The position numbers and the translations under genes are program-made. Below, in pieces: positions 53,031-64,000 of a stretch of DNA of 64,000 nt. Source of the DNA: Aurantiochytrium sp. KH105 (lineage: Eukaryota > Sar > Bigyra > Thraustochytrida > Thraustochytriidae); the NCBI GenBank assembly GCA_003116975.1, contig BGKB01000049.1:358182-422181 (forward strand), read 5' to 3'. The notes below the pieces were generated by a model that was not told the origin of the DNA, did no database searches, and saw only the letters and a program-made list of their open reading frames with translations. Every line of letters begins with the position of its first letter. The first letter of the stretch is position 1.

Positions 53031-55147
53031 CGTCGCAATCTAGTTGCACTCAAGAACTTTACACGCGGCCTCCTCACGAAGATCACAACTTCAAATTAAT
53101 GCTCTGCAGGGACCAGTATACGCTTGTAGCTGATACAACGTTGACACGTCTTTCTCCAAGATGACGACGGGAATCTGGCGGCAAGGCGAGGACGCTGTCA
53201 AGCGACGAGCGAAAGGAGCCGAGACCGCAGCGGCGCCGCAGCCAGAGAAACTTGGCACCACGTGCACGAGGGCAAGACGGATGCGCTGTTGGTTTAGCGC
53301 GGCTTCTCTACGAGCGTCTCGTGCTTGGTGTCGACGCCGCAAGCGCACAGGCAGATAGGCGAAGACAACGACCGTCTAATCTCAGTTCGTTAGCCGATCG
53401 CCCGGTACGCCGCGCGGGTCGAGAGCAGACAAGAAGAGCGCGCAGCGAAGGAAGCGCGGGAGGGGGCGCCACACGCACGTACGAGCGCGCACGAGCACGC
53501 GCGCGCTTGCCTCGAGCCGAGCCCACCCACGAGATCGTTCGCGCTCTGCATATGGCCGCTCGCATGGATCGACCGGGGAAACTTTCTCGTCGGCCGGGTA
53601 TACGAGGCTCCACATTCTCATTACACCTGAGTTTCTCCGTAAGCGCCGGATATTCTCCGAAGCGTGCTCAGAGATGAGATGCTGCCAAGTGTCTGGGGAA
53701 GAAAGAAGCAGACGGGGACATGAGGAGCGCGAGGCAGACGCGTCTGATGAGTAGGGGAGGCTGGCAGGCGCGGTGCTGCTGACGCCGGCGCATGGAGTGA
53801 GCCGCTGTTGGTGCGCCACGAACAGGCTACGCGTCGGTCCGCTACGCTGCGAGCTTTCTTGCTTCGGTGACCGATCAATCGAGCGAGTTGGCCAAGGTCG
53901 CAGCGGCTGCGGCCGGGTTCTACTTGCAAGCGCACACTTTCTTTCTGGGAATCGAGGCAAGGAAAGGGGCGAAGGGAAAGGAGGAGAGATGTCCGAAGCT
54001 GCGGCACGCGCCGCGAGGGCCGCCTCGAGGATGCTGCTGCTGCTAGGGTCCGCATCGCGCGCTGCGCCAGAGCGGCCTGGGGGCTGACAGCTGGCAGGCT
54101 GGCTGGCTGGGGGCCCAGGGCCCGTTGGGAAGACGCGCTGTCCCTGGTGGCTGTCGAGACGATGTGGGCTCGCGCGGGAAGAGGAAGAAAAAAAAAAAGG
54201 TGGTCGTGCAAGGGCAACTTGCGTGGCCGCCAAAGAGATCGACAGACGAGTGAAGATCTTCATCATCTTCTTATTCTTACTCTCGGCGACGTGTCGCTTG
54301 GACGGTGGTTAGTGCCATACGGTGATAACAGAATACGTTTGGCGAGAGACTGGGGCGAGACCAGCTGTGAGTTGGTTGAGCGCAAGCATTTTGTTTCCTC
54401 CTTCAATGGGGTAAAAGGCATGACAGTGATGAGCACGTCTTTTCGAGCAGTGACAAACATTCGCCCTTGATTCTTCTCTTGGACCAAGACTGCCTCGTGA
54501 GCCACGCGTCTGGCTTTGGCGTCGGTGTCCAACTTGCCGCGCTGCAGCTGCGAGCTCGTTGATGTGCCAAGGTCTACATCAGCCAAGTGTTTTATCCGTG
54601 CGCTGCAAAGTGAATCATTGGTCCGTGCAAATGAACAAACAGTCAGGCGCAATCGGCAAAGGCTTGGCGAGTCTCTCTTGTCTCATCGCCGCCGCCGACG
54701 CAGATGATGACGCCCGAAGTCGCGCGGAGACGCTAGGGGCGCGCCCAGGCAGCGCGCGGGCCCTGACAGAGGGCGTTGAGAGCCCGATGTGCTCAGGCGG
54801 ACGCGCGCTCGTGGCAGGTCTCGCCGCAGCGCCTTGCCGCAGGGAGCGGCTTGAAGATGGATGGATTGAGCCAACGACCATGAGCCCAACGACGAGCCGT
54901 GGCGCGAAGGCGGCGACTGCAGGCGCGGGTGTCGGCGACGTGAGCGAGAGAGCCAGCAGAGAAGCGGGGGGATGTGAGAGGTGAGCTGCAGTGGAGACGT
55001 GCAAGTTAGAAAGACCGCTTTGCGCTACCCGAAGATTCGACCTGGTGTGCACTAGCAAGCAAGGCGGAAAAAAGGCTGCCGCAACGTCTTGGGCCTCGGC
55101 GAGCACTTCAGGTCAGGGCAAGGGCGTTTCAAACATTCTCGCAACAT
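53031..55147. other. Intergenic, no supported gene
   Basis: Upstream flank of the LRR-kinase-RBR gene and 3' flank of its decayed paralog. The long minus-strand ORF at 53382-54266 is Ser/Pro/Arg-rich with no family resemblance and I do not call it. A repeat-poor, moderately GC-rich stretch. Confidence 0.4.
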
Positions 55148-57025
55148 TTACCAGTCGAACCTAAAGTTTTCGCCGACATTGTCCGGCGCAAGGAGTGGAC
55201 GTAGCTTGGCCTGGACGATGGCACGTATGCCTGCATCCTGAATACGATTTGCCATGTACTCACGGAGACGCTGTGCTCGAAGTCGAGCCCATGCTTGCTG
55301 CACGACAGCAAAATCGCTAAAGAATGGGTCCTTTTCTCCACCAGGTTTTGGTGCGCATCTCGCCACGTGCTGATGACAAGTCTGCGAGTCATTGCCTGTA
55401 TCCTGGAGACACCATGGGCGAAACGACACGGGCAAACGCCGCATGACAGAGCACAGCAGCCGTTAAAGTCGGCAAAGGCTGTCGAGCAGCGCGGGCACGA
55501 CATGACGAGGACTGAATTTTGAATTGTGTGAAGGTGATTCTGCGTCGTCGGATCCAGCCCATGTTCACGCAGAGCTGCATCGAGACGAAACTAGAGCTGG
55601 CGCTCCTGCTCGGCTGCGGCGTCTCGCTCAAAATGCTTGCGCACAATGTTGAACCAATTCGCAAAGTCTTCTGGGACAGCAGTTGCTATGCATGTCCTCT
55701 GATGAGGAGTTCGCAGTCTGACGCGACACAGCACATGCTGCCATCGCGCAAGAAATTCACGTGAGCATCATGCTGAGCCGCGGCACGGACTGTGTGGCCC
55801 AAGCACTCTTTGCACGTAAAGTGCCCGACAGCGCAAGAGACACCCTCATCGGCGGGATAAATGTCGAGGCAAATGGCACACGAGGCCTCCTTCACAGGCT
55901 CGACCTGAAAGGCCTCGTGATACAAGGCGTCGAGTGCAGTAGGCCGCTGACTTGGATCTTCAGACCGCAGAGACGATATTAGTGACTTGGTTGCTTCTGA
56001 TATCTCTGTGTTCTCGAAGAGCTTCGCGAGAACTACGCTCACAGAGAACATGTCCACGACAGACTCAATCTTGTCAACAACTTCGTCGCGCAGCAGCTCG
56101 GGCGCCATGTGTTGCTTGGTCGTTTGCAAAGGCTGCGCCATGGTTTCGTCGTGCATCTAGACGCCGTCAAAGTCCCCTAGCACTGGTGAAAGACTTGGTG
56201 CAGGGAAGATATTCTTTGGCTTGATGTCGCAATGCACGAAACCTCGCGAGTGCAAATCGTGCAAACCATACAAAAGACCGGTGGCGATGCCCCTGCGCGT
56301 CGCCAAGTCTGCAAACGAGTTGTCTCGAATCCAGGCATCAAGGTCGCCACCCTTGTAAAAGGGCATCAAAATGCAGCCCTGATGCGCATCCTGCATGAAG
56401 GCGCCCTGAATGCGCACAATACAGGCTGATTCTATCTGAGCAAGCACTGACGCCTGACGGTAAAAGCGACTGCTCCGCTTTTCGTTGGCGAGATGAAAGG
56501 ATTTGAGCACAAACTCATGGCCATTTAGATCGCGTAGAAGTAGGACAAATTTGCCAGAATTGGATGAAAGCTGCGCGGCAGTCTCAAAATCTCTACGCGT
56601 TGCGTTCGTCAGCCAGAGACCCAACGTGGACAGCTCGTGGGGTATGCTATTTCGTATGCGCAAGCTCTTGATCCAATCTTGGTTTTGTATCAATTCAGAA
56701 AAATGTTCTTCCGCATGCTTCAACACCTGTGCGCGCTCTTTGTGCAGCTCGCTGTCGAGCTTGTGACCTCTCCCAATCTGAGCAAGCTCATGCTCGAGGC
56801 CAGGAATTCGAGCTCGAGCTTCTGTATCTCCGTTATTGGCATCCTTGCGGGCGTAGCGAAGATCGTGTTCAAGCCGTTCACGCTTCCGCTTCGTTTTGTG
56901 CATGCTTTGCATACTCTCTTCTACGCCCGTCGTNGCATGATCGCTTCTACGCCCGTCGTGCACGGCTCACACAGTCCGGGAACGTGCTGAGACAGCACCT
57001 CGGTGAGCTCTTTGACGCTCTGTTG
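55148..57025 (-). pseudogene. Decayed, 5'-truncated LRR-kinase-RBR paralog
   Basis: Homologous to residues from about 850 to the end of the 46126-53030 protein: helical middle (SVKELTEVLSQHVPG, TKRKRERLEHDLRY), kinase (FVLKSFHLANEK, HCDIKPKNIF, DFDG), RING1 (CAICLDIYP...CAVGHFTCKEC), RING2 (CPRCSTAFADFNGCC) and tail (CLQDTGNDSQTC, ending GENFRFDW). Breaks: an in-frame TAG at 56157-56159 directly after DFDGV, where the intact gene has a Gln codon; a one-base frame change near 55690 after LLIRGHA; a second in-frame TAG near 55590 in the inter-RING linker; and a further frame change near 55420 before CLQDT. A lone N at 56934 is flanked by a 16-bp direct repeat and may be a join. The LRR and ankyrin parts are missing: homology ends near 57025 at the tandem-repeat array. 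Confidence 0.85.
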
Positions 57026-57202
57026 GAAAAAATGAAATGACGAAAAAACTAAGAAAATGAGGTGTGGCTTTGTGGCAGGATATCGTGAGAGCGAGGAATG
57101 GCAGAGGCAACGCAAAGGCAGAAATGATCAGCGAAATACTGAGGCAAGAGCTGAGCGTGGTTGCTTTTGCTGTCTATGACCACGTGCGACAGTGAAGGAT
57201 GG
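57026..57202. repeat. First visible copy (3' end) of the ~1.4-kb tandem repeat
   Basis: Bases from about 57030 (aaaatgaggtgtggctttgtggc) to agtgaaggatgg match the last ~180 bp of the units at 58685-64000. It is fused directly to the truncated paralog and interrupted on its right by the element at 57203-58684. Confidence 0.8.
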
Positions 57203-58684
57203 TATTGAGGTTGATGAGGGAAGAGTCAGAGAAAACCAAGATCAAAGATCCGTTACGAGCGCGAGTCAACCATCATCGTCAGGCCTAACAAGGCCAAGCG
57301 TTCTGAAGGTTCCAAGGGCTCGCGGGCCTAACACACATTGGCCTGAGCAGTTGGCTCGAGCAGCTGGCTCGAGCAGCTGGCTCGCGCGCGGCCCACTCGC
57401 GCGGCATGATCGCCGTGCAGCCTGGCGTGCGGGCCGGCCGGCGCGCGGCCTAACTACGCGCGCGCGCGCGCGCGCCGTACCTTCTGCCCGTCTGCGCGCC
57501 CGCAGTCCAGACGAGTGCAGCCTGCCCAGCGTGGGCATCGTGCCAACGCCATGCTTCATCTATAGAGCAGAACAGCGTAGACGGCCCGCTTGGCCGTGCG
57601 GCCACGCTGTGCGTTAGCTCGCGCAATCGGAAACGTACCGGACAGTCCGTCCCCTCGCGAGCCTTGACCGACCTGCCGCCTCGCGCACCTTCACCGAGCG
57701 GAGTGCCGCGCGGCGTGCCGCGCGGCGTGCCATAGCCAGCAATTCCTAATTCCAACCATCATCGATCTTTCCTCTCCTCGATGGATCAATAGATTGAGAG
57801 TCATTTCTTTGCCCTTGCAACCGGGCCCTTCTCATGGGCACTAGCATTTTCTTGCTACGCCTTCTTTCCGCTTCGCCTCTCTTTCTTTCTTTCTTCATTT
57901 TCATTCTTCTCCTTTCATTCTTTCCTTCGTTCATTCCTCCTTCTTTTCCTCTTTTCGCTATGTCTGCCGCCAGCCCTACTCCCTCCTCGACGGCTACGTC
58001 CATGTCTGCTGCAACCATTTCCACTTCCGTTCCGACCGCCGTGTCCAACATCCTCCGCACCATCCCCTTTCGCGACATCCCTCGGCTCGGGTCGACTCCG
58101 TCTCCAGCAGAATGGGCTTCCTGGCGGAAGTCCATGAGCTGCCTTACGTCTGCTTACTTCAACTTCGATCTCGGTCGCACGGGAATGCCATTCAATTGGT
58201 CTCCCTCCGATGCTATTCCTGTCGACGACACTATTGACAAGGCGCTGTATCACGTGCTCATGTACGCTGTGCACGAATCGTCGCACCTCACGCTCGAGCA
58301 CGACAACAGCACTCGCAGCGGCATCCGCGCATTCTTCAACCTCCTCGCCACCGTGGAACGGTTGGAGCCGTCTCACTTTCATTCCCTCCTGCAAAAATTG
58401 CGCCTTCTCAGCACTCGGCAAGACGGCGATCCCGATGCATGGGAAACCTACGTTCGCGAAACGAAATCCATCCTGGCCACACTCCGTCGTTCCCCCGCTC
58501 ATGCCGCCAACTGTCACGTCTATGCCTTCCCTGACGTTTTCTCCGCGGCACCGGTACACATCCCGTCCGTGTCGGCCATTGTGGCTCGCATGAACATTAG
58601 CACCGGCTCCGATGACGCATCCGCTGCTTGTTACGACCTCGAGCGTTTCTTCGTTGACGTACATGCAGCTCTGTTGGATCAATA
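57203..58684 (+). mobile_element. 1.48-kb inserted element, candidate deleted LTR retrotransposon
   Basis: The element is inserted in a repeat unit: GATGG lies on both sides (57198-57202 and 58685-58689), a 5-bp target duplication, and the flanks join to rebuild an ordinary unit. Its ends are inverted: TATTGA at the left, TCAATA at the right. The 13 bases TGGATCAATAGAT occur both at 57782-57794 and at 58675-58687. If 57203-57791 is a left LTR ending in GGATCAATA, the element could be LTR plus leader plus a partial gag, with the rest removed by recombination between the two GGATCAATA copies, leaving only the 3' LTR tip. The termini are not the usual TG...CA, so a DNA transposon with short inverted ends is possible. 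Confidence 0.65.
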
Positions 58685-58685
58685 G
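57960..58685 (+). CDS. Gag-like ORF inside the inserted element, 241 residues
   Basis: Starts at MSAASPTPSSTATS; an earlier in-frame ATG at 57834 would add a hydrophobic leader that derives from a pyrimidine run. After a Ser/Thr-rich head, residues about 45-241 are helical, with WASWRKSM, IDKALYHVLMYAVHE, RAFFNLLATVERLE and DAWETYVRETKSILATLRR, a spacing like the UBN2/copia-type Gag capsid domain. No zinc knuckle, protease or reverse transcriptase follows, because the frame stops at TAG on the element's last bases (L-D-Q-stop). Capsid-like function is inferred from pattern only. It may be a truncated gag. Confidence 0.45.
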   Translation: MSAASPTPSSTATSMSAATISTSVPTAVSNILRTIPFRDIPRLGSTPSPAEWASWRKSMSCLTSAYFNFDLGRTGMPFNWSPSDAIPVDDTIDKALYHVLMYAVHESSHLTLEHDNSTRSGIRAFFNLLATVERLEPSHFHSLLQKLRLLSTRQDGDPDAWETYVRETKSILATLRRSPAHAANCHVYAFPDVFSAAPVHIPSVSAIVARMNISTGSDDASAACYDLERFFVDVHAALLDQ

Positions 58686-60071
58686 ATGGTTCAACTTGAC
58701 CAAAAAAGACGAAATCATAATGGGAGCGAGTGTTTATGGCAGGCGTTTGCTACGTCGCGGCCACGAAAAAAGTACGCGCGTGGCAGGACGAGGCGGCGCA
58801 GGGTAAGAGCTAGTGCCGAGGCAAGCGCCGACCTCGTCAGAACAGTCGTTGTCTCTGCAGTGGATGCGAAAAGCGGCTCGTTATCGAGGGCTAAAAAAGA
58901 AGGCAAGCTGGCTGGGCTTGTTCGCCGCAGATCTCGATGGTAAGGCTGCAGATCGTCCGCGCAGGCTGCGTGCAGGCTTTGGCAAGATTTTGTGACGTCA
59001 CGTAAGCATTTTGGCATGGATTAGGGGCCTTGACGGTGGTCCATGAGGCTTTTGTTCATAGAAGAGGAGGTGTGCACGTGCGAGCGAAGCAGCTACACAA
59101 GCTGCAGACCCGATGAGACGAGTTTGCCAAGCGGATTGGCATAAATGGTGATAGACATTGTATGCGATCGTTTGCAAGATGGTTGACGCCTGTTGCAGTC
59201 GTGATTGTCTTGCAAGCGAGCCCAGAGTGCATTACACGTGCAAAGTATTGGCTTGAAGATTGGTCTTACGGATAGAAAAAGGTGCCGCATCGTCAGTGAG
59301 TGGTCAACTTTGCGTGAGCAAGCCTGTTCGAGAGCTGGTTTACGGATCAGAGAAATACCAGCCGCGTTCGAGGTGCAAGAAGGCGAGGAAGGTTAAAGTG
59401 AACCATATGGGACAGCGTTGGCAACGCACGCGAGAGCATGCGACTGCAGTGCGATCATGGTCGCAGAGCTTGAGGAAGGCTGGCAGGCATGTGTCAGATC
59501 CACGAGAGCAGTTCTGACAGCGTGCTGCTTGTGCAAGTCAAGGCTAGCGTTGCGAACGAGATGTTGCTTGGCTAAGTAGATGAGCTTTGGTCCGGCCTCA
59601 GCCTGCCGGCCCTGGCGGATGATCTGCAAACGAGCTTGCCAAGACTGGTCCAAGTGAGTAGCTTGGCTCTACGATCTTTGTTTGGATCGAGCGACTGTTG
59701 TTGGAAAGAAAAGCATGATAGTGCATTTGACCCTTTCATTTCTTGTTCTTGAGCCGAGATGTTTGTTGGTTGACACGTTGCCTGCAGAAGAAATGAGCAG
59801 CGTCGTAGGACAGAGCGACGCGTGCGATGCATAGGTCTTGCACGAAGAGGTGGCGTGGCTCGATTTCGTCGGCGTGGGCGGAGAGCTCGTGCAGGCAGCG
59901 TTGTGTGAAAAAAAATACACACTCACAAAAACACGAAAATGAGGTGCGGCTTTGTGGCGCGAGATCGAGCGAGCGAGGAATGGCAGAGGCAAGACAGAGG
60001 GGGGGATGGCCAGCGTAGGACTGGTGCAAGAGCTGAGCGTGATTGCTTTTGCCAGTAAATGCCACGTGCGG
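58685..60071. repeat. ~1.4-kb tandem repeat, unit 1 (remainder after the insertion)
   Basis: Starts with gatggttcaacttgaccaaaaa, includes a GAGCGAGTGT...GGCAGGCG segment, ctggctgggcttgttcgccgcagatctcg, and ends with the ccacgtgcg box. Period to the next unit is about 1.39 kb. Contains no intact gene. Confidence 0.85.
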
Positions 60072-60880
60072 GAGTGATGGCTGGCTAAACTTGGTCAAAA
60101 ATCACGAACAGATAAGGAGAGAATATGGGAGCGAGTGTATATGGCAAGCTTTGGCTACGTCACGGCCACGAAAAAGTACGNAAGGCGAGGAAGGTAAAAA
60201 TGAACAATATGGGACAACGTTGGCAACGCACACGAGAGCATGCAGCTGCAGTGCGATCATAGTCGCAGAGCTTGAGGAAGGCTGGCAGGCATGCTTCAGA
60301 TCCGCGAGAGCAGTCTCGGAAGCGCGCGGCTTGTGTAAGTCAAAGGTAGCGTTGCGAGTGAGGTGTTGCTTGGCTACGTTGATGTGATTTGGCCCGGCCT
60401 CAGCCTGCCGACACTGACGGATGAACTGCAAATGAGCTTGACAAGGCTGGTCCAAGTGAGTAGCTTGGCTCTACGATCTTTGTTTGGATGAAGTGACTGT
60501 TATTGGAGAGAAAAGCATGCTAGTGCGTTTGTCTCTCTTTCCTTTTTTATTCTTGAGCCGAGCTCATTGTTGATTTCGTTGTCAGCAGAAGAGGTGAGTA
60601 GCGACGTAGGACGGGGCGACGCGTGCGATGCATAGGTCTTGCACAGAGAGGTGACGTGGCTTGATTTGGTCGGCGTGAGCAAAGAGCTCGTTCAGGCAGC
60701 GCTGTTGTGAAAAAAAAAAAAAAGACGACACAGAAAATAGAAGGAAATGAGGCGTGGCTTTGTGGCACCAGACCGAGCAAGCGAGGCATGGCGGAGGCGA
60801 AACAAAGGCAGCGGAAGGTAGCGCAGGTCTAGTGCAGGAGCTAAGCGTGATTGCTTTTGCTGTCAATGATCACGTGCGAC
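60072..60880. repeat. ~1.4-kb tandem repeat, unit 2 (collapsed at an N)
   Basis: Begins ggagtgatggctggctaaacttgg and jumps at the N (60181) from cacgaaaaagtacg to naaggcgaggaagg, skipping about 590 bp present in the other units. It is either a real deletion or an assembly join. Confidence 0.8.
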
Positions 60881-62280
60881 AGTGAAGGGTGGCAAGAGTT
60901 GACCAAAAAGAACGAACAAATAAAGAGAGTATATGCGAGCGAGTGTTCATGCCAGGCGTTTGCTAATGCAAGACCATGGAAAAATACGCGCATCGTAGGA
61001 CAAGACGGCGCAGCGTCCGAGCTACAGCTGATGCAGGCGCCAAGCTCGTCGGCACAGTCGTCATCTCAGCAGTGTATACGGAACGCGGCTGCTTGTTGAG
61101 AGCTAAAAAAGAAGACGAGCTGGCCGGGCTTGCTGTCACAGATGTCGATGCATTGGCTGCAGATCGTCCGACCAGGCTGCGTGCAGGCTCTAGCAAGATG
61201 TTGTGGCGTCATGCCATCATTCTTGTATGGATCAAAGGCCTTGGCGGTGGTCCATGAGGCGTTTGTTGCACAGAAGTGGAGATGGACGCGGGTTCGCGAC
61301 GCCGCCACGCAAGCTGCAGACCCGGCAAGACGAGCTCGCCAAGCTGACTGGCACGTATGGGCGCTGTTGATCATATTTGTTTGTTTGCGAGATTGTTGAC
61401 CCATGTTGTAGGTGTGCTTGTTTGGCAAGAGAGCCCAACGTGCATTGTACGTGCAAGGAATTGGCTTGTAGACTGACTGCACGGATAGAAAAAGATGCCG
61501 CATCGCCAGCGAATGTTCGAACTTGCGTAGACAGGCTTGTGTGAGAGCTGCGCTGCGAATCAGAGAGATACCAGCTGCCTTCAAGGTGCAAGAAAGAGAG
61601 CAAAGTAATGGTGAATACTATAAGGCAGCGTTGGCAACTCACGCCAGAGCAAGCAAATGCAGTGCGATCATGGTCGCGGAGCTTGAGGAAGACTGGCAAG
61701 CATATGACAGAAGCGCGAGAGCAGTTCTGGCAGCGTGCGGCTCGTGCAAGTCAAGACAGCGTTGCAAACGAGGTGTTGCTTGGCTAATTGATGTGCTTTG
61801 GCCCAGCCTCAGCCTGCCAACACTGACGGATGATCTGCAAATGGGCTTGCAAAGGCTGGTCTAGGTCTGTGGCTTGACGCCATGGCTTCAATTGGATCGA
61901 ACGACCGTTGTTGGAGAGAAAAGCATACTAGTGCGTCGCTTCTTTTCCTTTTTGTTATTTGAACCGAGCTCTTTGTTGGTTTCGTTGCCTGCAGAAGAGG
62001 TGGGCGGCGTCGTTGGACAGTGCGACACACGCAATGCGTAGGTCTTGCACAGGAAGATGACGTGGCGCGATTTCGTCGGCATGGACAAAGAGCTCGTGCA
62101 GGCAGCGCTGTTGTGAAAATAAAAGACACAAAAAAAAAAGAAGAAAATGAGGTGTGGCTTTGCGGCACGAGATCGAGCAAGCGAGAGATGGTAGGGGCGA
62201 AACAAAGACAGCAGTAGACAGCGCAGGTCAAGTGCAAGAGCTGAGCGTGGTTGCTTTTGCTGTCGGCGACCACGTGCAGC
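60881..62280. repeat. ~1.4-kb tandem repeat, unit 3
   Basis: Begins agtgaagggtggcaagagttg and ends at a ccacgtgcagc box. Full length 1400 bp. Same order of conserved blocks as units 1 and 4, with many substitutions and small indels, so the array is not recently homogenised. Confidence 0.88.
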
Positions 62281-63690
62281 AGTGAAGGGTGGCTAAACTT
62301 GACCAAAAAAGGACTAGCTCATAAAGAGAGCGTGGGCCAGCGAGTGTACATGGCAAGCTTTGGCTGCGGCGCGAGTGAACAAAAGGTACACGCGTGGCAG
62401 GGCGAGACGGTGCAAGGTAGGCGCTAGGGCTGGAGCAAGTGCTGAGCTCGTCGGCAGAGTCACTGTCTCTGCGGTGGATGCAAAAAGCTGCCTTGATGAG
62501 TGCCAAAAAAGAAGGCAAGCTGGCTGGGCTTGTTCGCCGCAGATCTCGCTGGGAAGGCTGTAGATCGTCCTCACACGCTACGTGCAGGCTTTGGCAAGAT
62601 ATTGTGGCGTCATGCAAGCATTTTCGCATTGATCAAGGGCCTTGACGGTGGTTTTTATGGCGTTTGTTCACGAGAAGATGAGGTGCGTACGAGTGAGCGA
62701 AGCAGCTACGCACGCTGCAGACCCGGCGAGACGAGCTCGCTGAGCTGACTGGCACGTTTGCACGCTGGCCAATATATCTGTTCGTTTGCAAGCTGGTTGA
62801 CGCATGTTGCAGGTATCGTTGGGGAGGCAGAGAGCCTAGAGTGCGTGGTATGTGCACAGTATTGGCTTGCAGACTGACTGCACGGATAGAAAATGGCGTC
62901 GCAGGCCAGCGAAGGGTTTGGTTTGCGCGAGCAAGCCTATTCAAGAGCTGGGCTGGGGCTCAGCGGAATTTCAGCTGCGCTCGAGGTGCAAGAAAGAGAG
63001 CAAGGTGAAAGTGAACAATATGAGGCAGCGCTGGCAACGCGCGCGAGAGCAAGCAAATGCTGCGCGATCCTGGTCGCAGAGCTTGTGAAGGACTGGCAGG
63101 GATGTGGTAGATCCGTGAGAGCCGTTTTGGCAGCGTGCTGCTTGTGTGAGTCAAGGCTAGTATTGCAAACGAGATGTTGGTTGGCTAAATTGATGTGCTT
63201 TGGTCCGCTCGCGGCTTGAGAGGGATGGCGGATGACCTGCAAATGAGCTTGCAAAGGCTGATCCAAGTGTACAGATTGGATCTATGGCTTTTAATTGGAT
63301 CGAGCGACTTTTGTTGAAGAGAAAAGCATGCTAATGAGTTTGACCTGTTTTTTTGTTTTTTATTTTGAACCGAGCTCTTTGTTGGTTTCGTTGCTTGCAG
63401 AAGAGGTGGGCAGCGTCATTGGACAGAACAGCGCGCGCGATGCGTAGGTCTTGCGTAGCGAAGTGGTGTGGCTTGATATCGTCGGCGTGGGCGGAGAGCT
63501 CGCGCAGACAACGTTGTTGCGAAAGATAAAATAGACGACGCAAAAAAGAAAGAAAATGTGGTGTGGCTTTGTGGCAGGAGATCGAACGGGCGGGGAATGG
63601 CAGAGGCGAAACAAAGGCAGCAGTAGACAGCGCAGGTCTAGTGCAGGAGCTGAGTGTGGTTGCTTTTGCTGTCGGTGAACACGTGCGGCA
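62281..63690. repeat. ~1.4-kb tandem repeat, unit 4
   Basis: Begins agtgaagggtggctaaacttg; 1410 bp. Contains the conserved aggtcttgc, gaggtgacgtgg-like and ctttgtggca blocks and an A-rich spacer, as in the other units. Confidence 0.88.
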
Positions 63691-64000
63691 GTGGAGGATA
63701 GTTGAAGTTGGCAAAAAAGAGGCGAACAAATAAGGGGAGAATATGTGAGCGAATGTAGGGCAGGCGATTGCTACGTCAAGACCATGAAAAAGTACGCGCA
63801 TCGTAGGGCGAGACGGTGCAGAGTAGGAGCTAGTGCCGAGACAAGCGCTGGGCTCGTCGGCACAGTTATCGTCTCTGCAAGGGATGCGAAAAGCGGCTGC
63901 TTGTTGAGGCAAGAAAAAGAAGAAAAGCTGGCTGGGCTCGTTCGCCGCAGATCTCGCTGAGAAGACTGCAAATCGTCTGCGCACGCTACGTGCAGGCTTT
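63691..64000. repeat. ~1.4-kb tandem repeat, unit 5 (cut by window end)
   Basis: Begins gtggaggatagttgaagttgg and runs to the window end, so the array continues beyond it. Confidence 0.85.

Noticed and set aside
53382-54266. 294-codon minus-strand ORF between the LRR gene and its paralog
   Set aside because: Ser/Pro/Arg-rich without ordered segments or motifs, and a competing frame overlaps it.
63331-63984. 217-codon minus-strand ORF in the repeat array
   Set aside because: The corresponding positions in other units carry frame-changing indels, so coding conservation is not supported, although short stretches recur.
58685-64000. Tandem ~1.4-kb units as possible rDNA or 5S clusters
   Set aside because: No recognisable rRNA core sequence or tRNA-like box; unit-to-unit divergence is too high for active rDNA.

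Overview
The window reads as nuclear DNA of a GC-rich, intron-poor unicellular eukaryote. The evidence is spliced genes with GT-AG introns, ARF GTPases, ATG7, an STE20/MST kinase, a PP2C phosphatase, a kinase-RBR fusion and many homopolymeric low-complexity tracts. A labyrinthulomycete (thraustochytrid-type) stramenopile fits best, but that is inference. There are no prokaryotic operons and I found no tRNA or rRNA gene.

Layout. 1-21.7 kb is a run of housekeeping genes: an edge-truncated gene (1-537, minus), a two-exon SCOC-like gene (2488-2800), an unknown protein (3460-4290, minus), about 3.9 kb of GC-rich short tandem repeats leading into a two-RRM protein (8176-11211), a lipid-anchored PP2C (minus), a large SANT/U-box-like protein (minus), ATG7 (minus) and a two-exon small membrane protein (minus). 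22.2-25.8 kb holds three ARF-family genes on the minus strand: two intronless tandem copies and a three-exon ARF1. 27.6-42.3 kb holds an FHA/UBZ/SLX4-like protein, a PELP1/RIX1-like protein, a second ARF1, an ankyrin-U-box E3, an MST-type kinase and an M20 dipeptidase. Both ARF1 genes need the same 7-nt microexon to restore the conserved switch region.

43.7-57.0 kb is an accessory block built around one gene (46126-53030, minus). Its 17 exons join in frame into a protein of 1490 residues: a short leader, fifteen 28-residue leucine-rich repeats each on its own 84-nt phase-2 exon, an ankyrin-like segment, a coiled middle, a protein kinase and a RING/IBR-RING2 (RBR-like) C-terminus. Its introns are nearly identical to one another. 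A decayed, 5'-truncated paralog lies at 55.1-57.0 kb and a short 3' fragment at 43.7 kb, so this looks like a birth-and-death family of receptor-like genes. An N gap at 45.4 kb is flanked by an overlapping 583-bp duplicate and is probably an unmerged contig join.

57.0-64 kb is a tandem array of about 1.4-kb non-coding units. One unit is split by a 1.48-kb element with a 5-bp target duplication and a Gag-like ORF.

Functional themes are membrane traffic and autophagy (ARFs, a SCOC-like ARL1-effector homolog, ATG7), ubiquitin signalling (U-box and RBR proteins), phosphorylation (MST, PP2C, LRR-kinase) and genome maintenance (SLX4-like). I see no sign that these are co-regulated as a unit, apart from palindromic CACGTG boxes around the ARF-like tandem pair.
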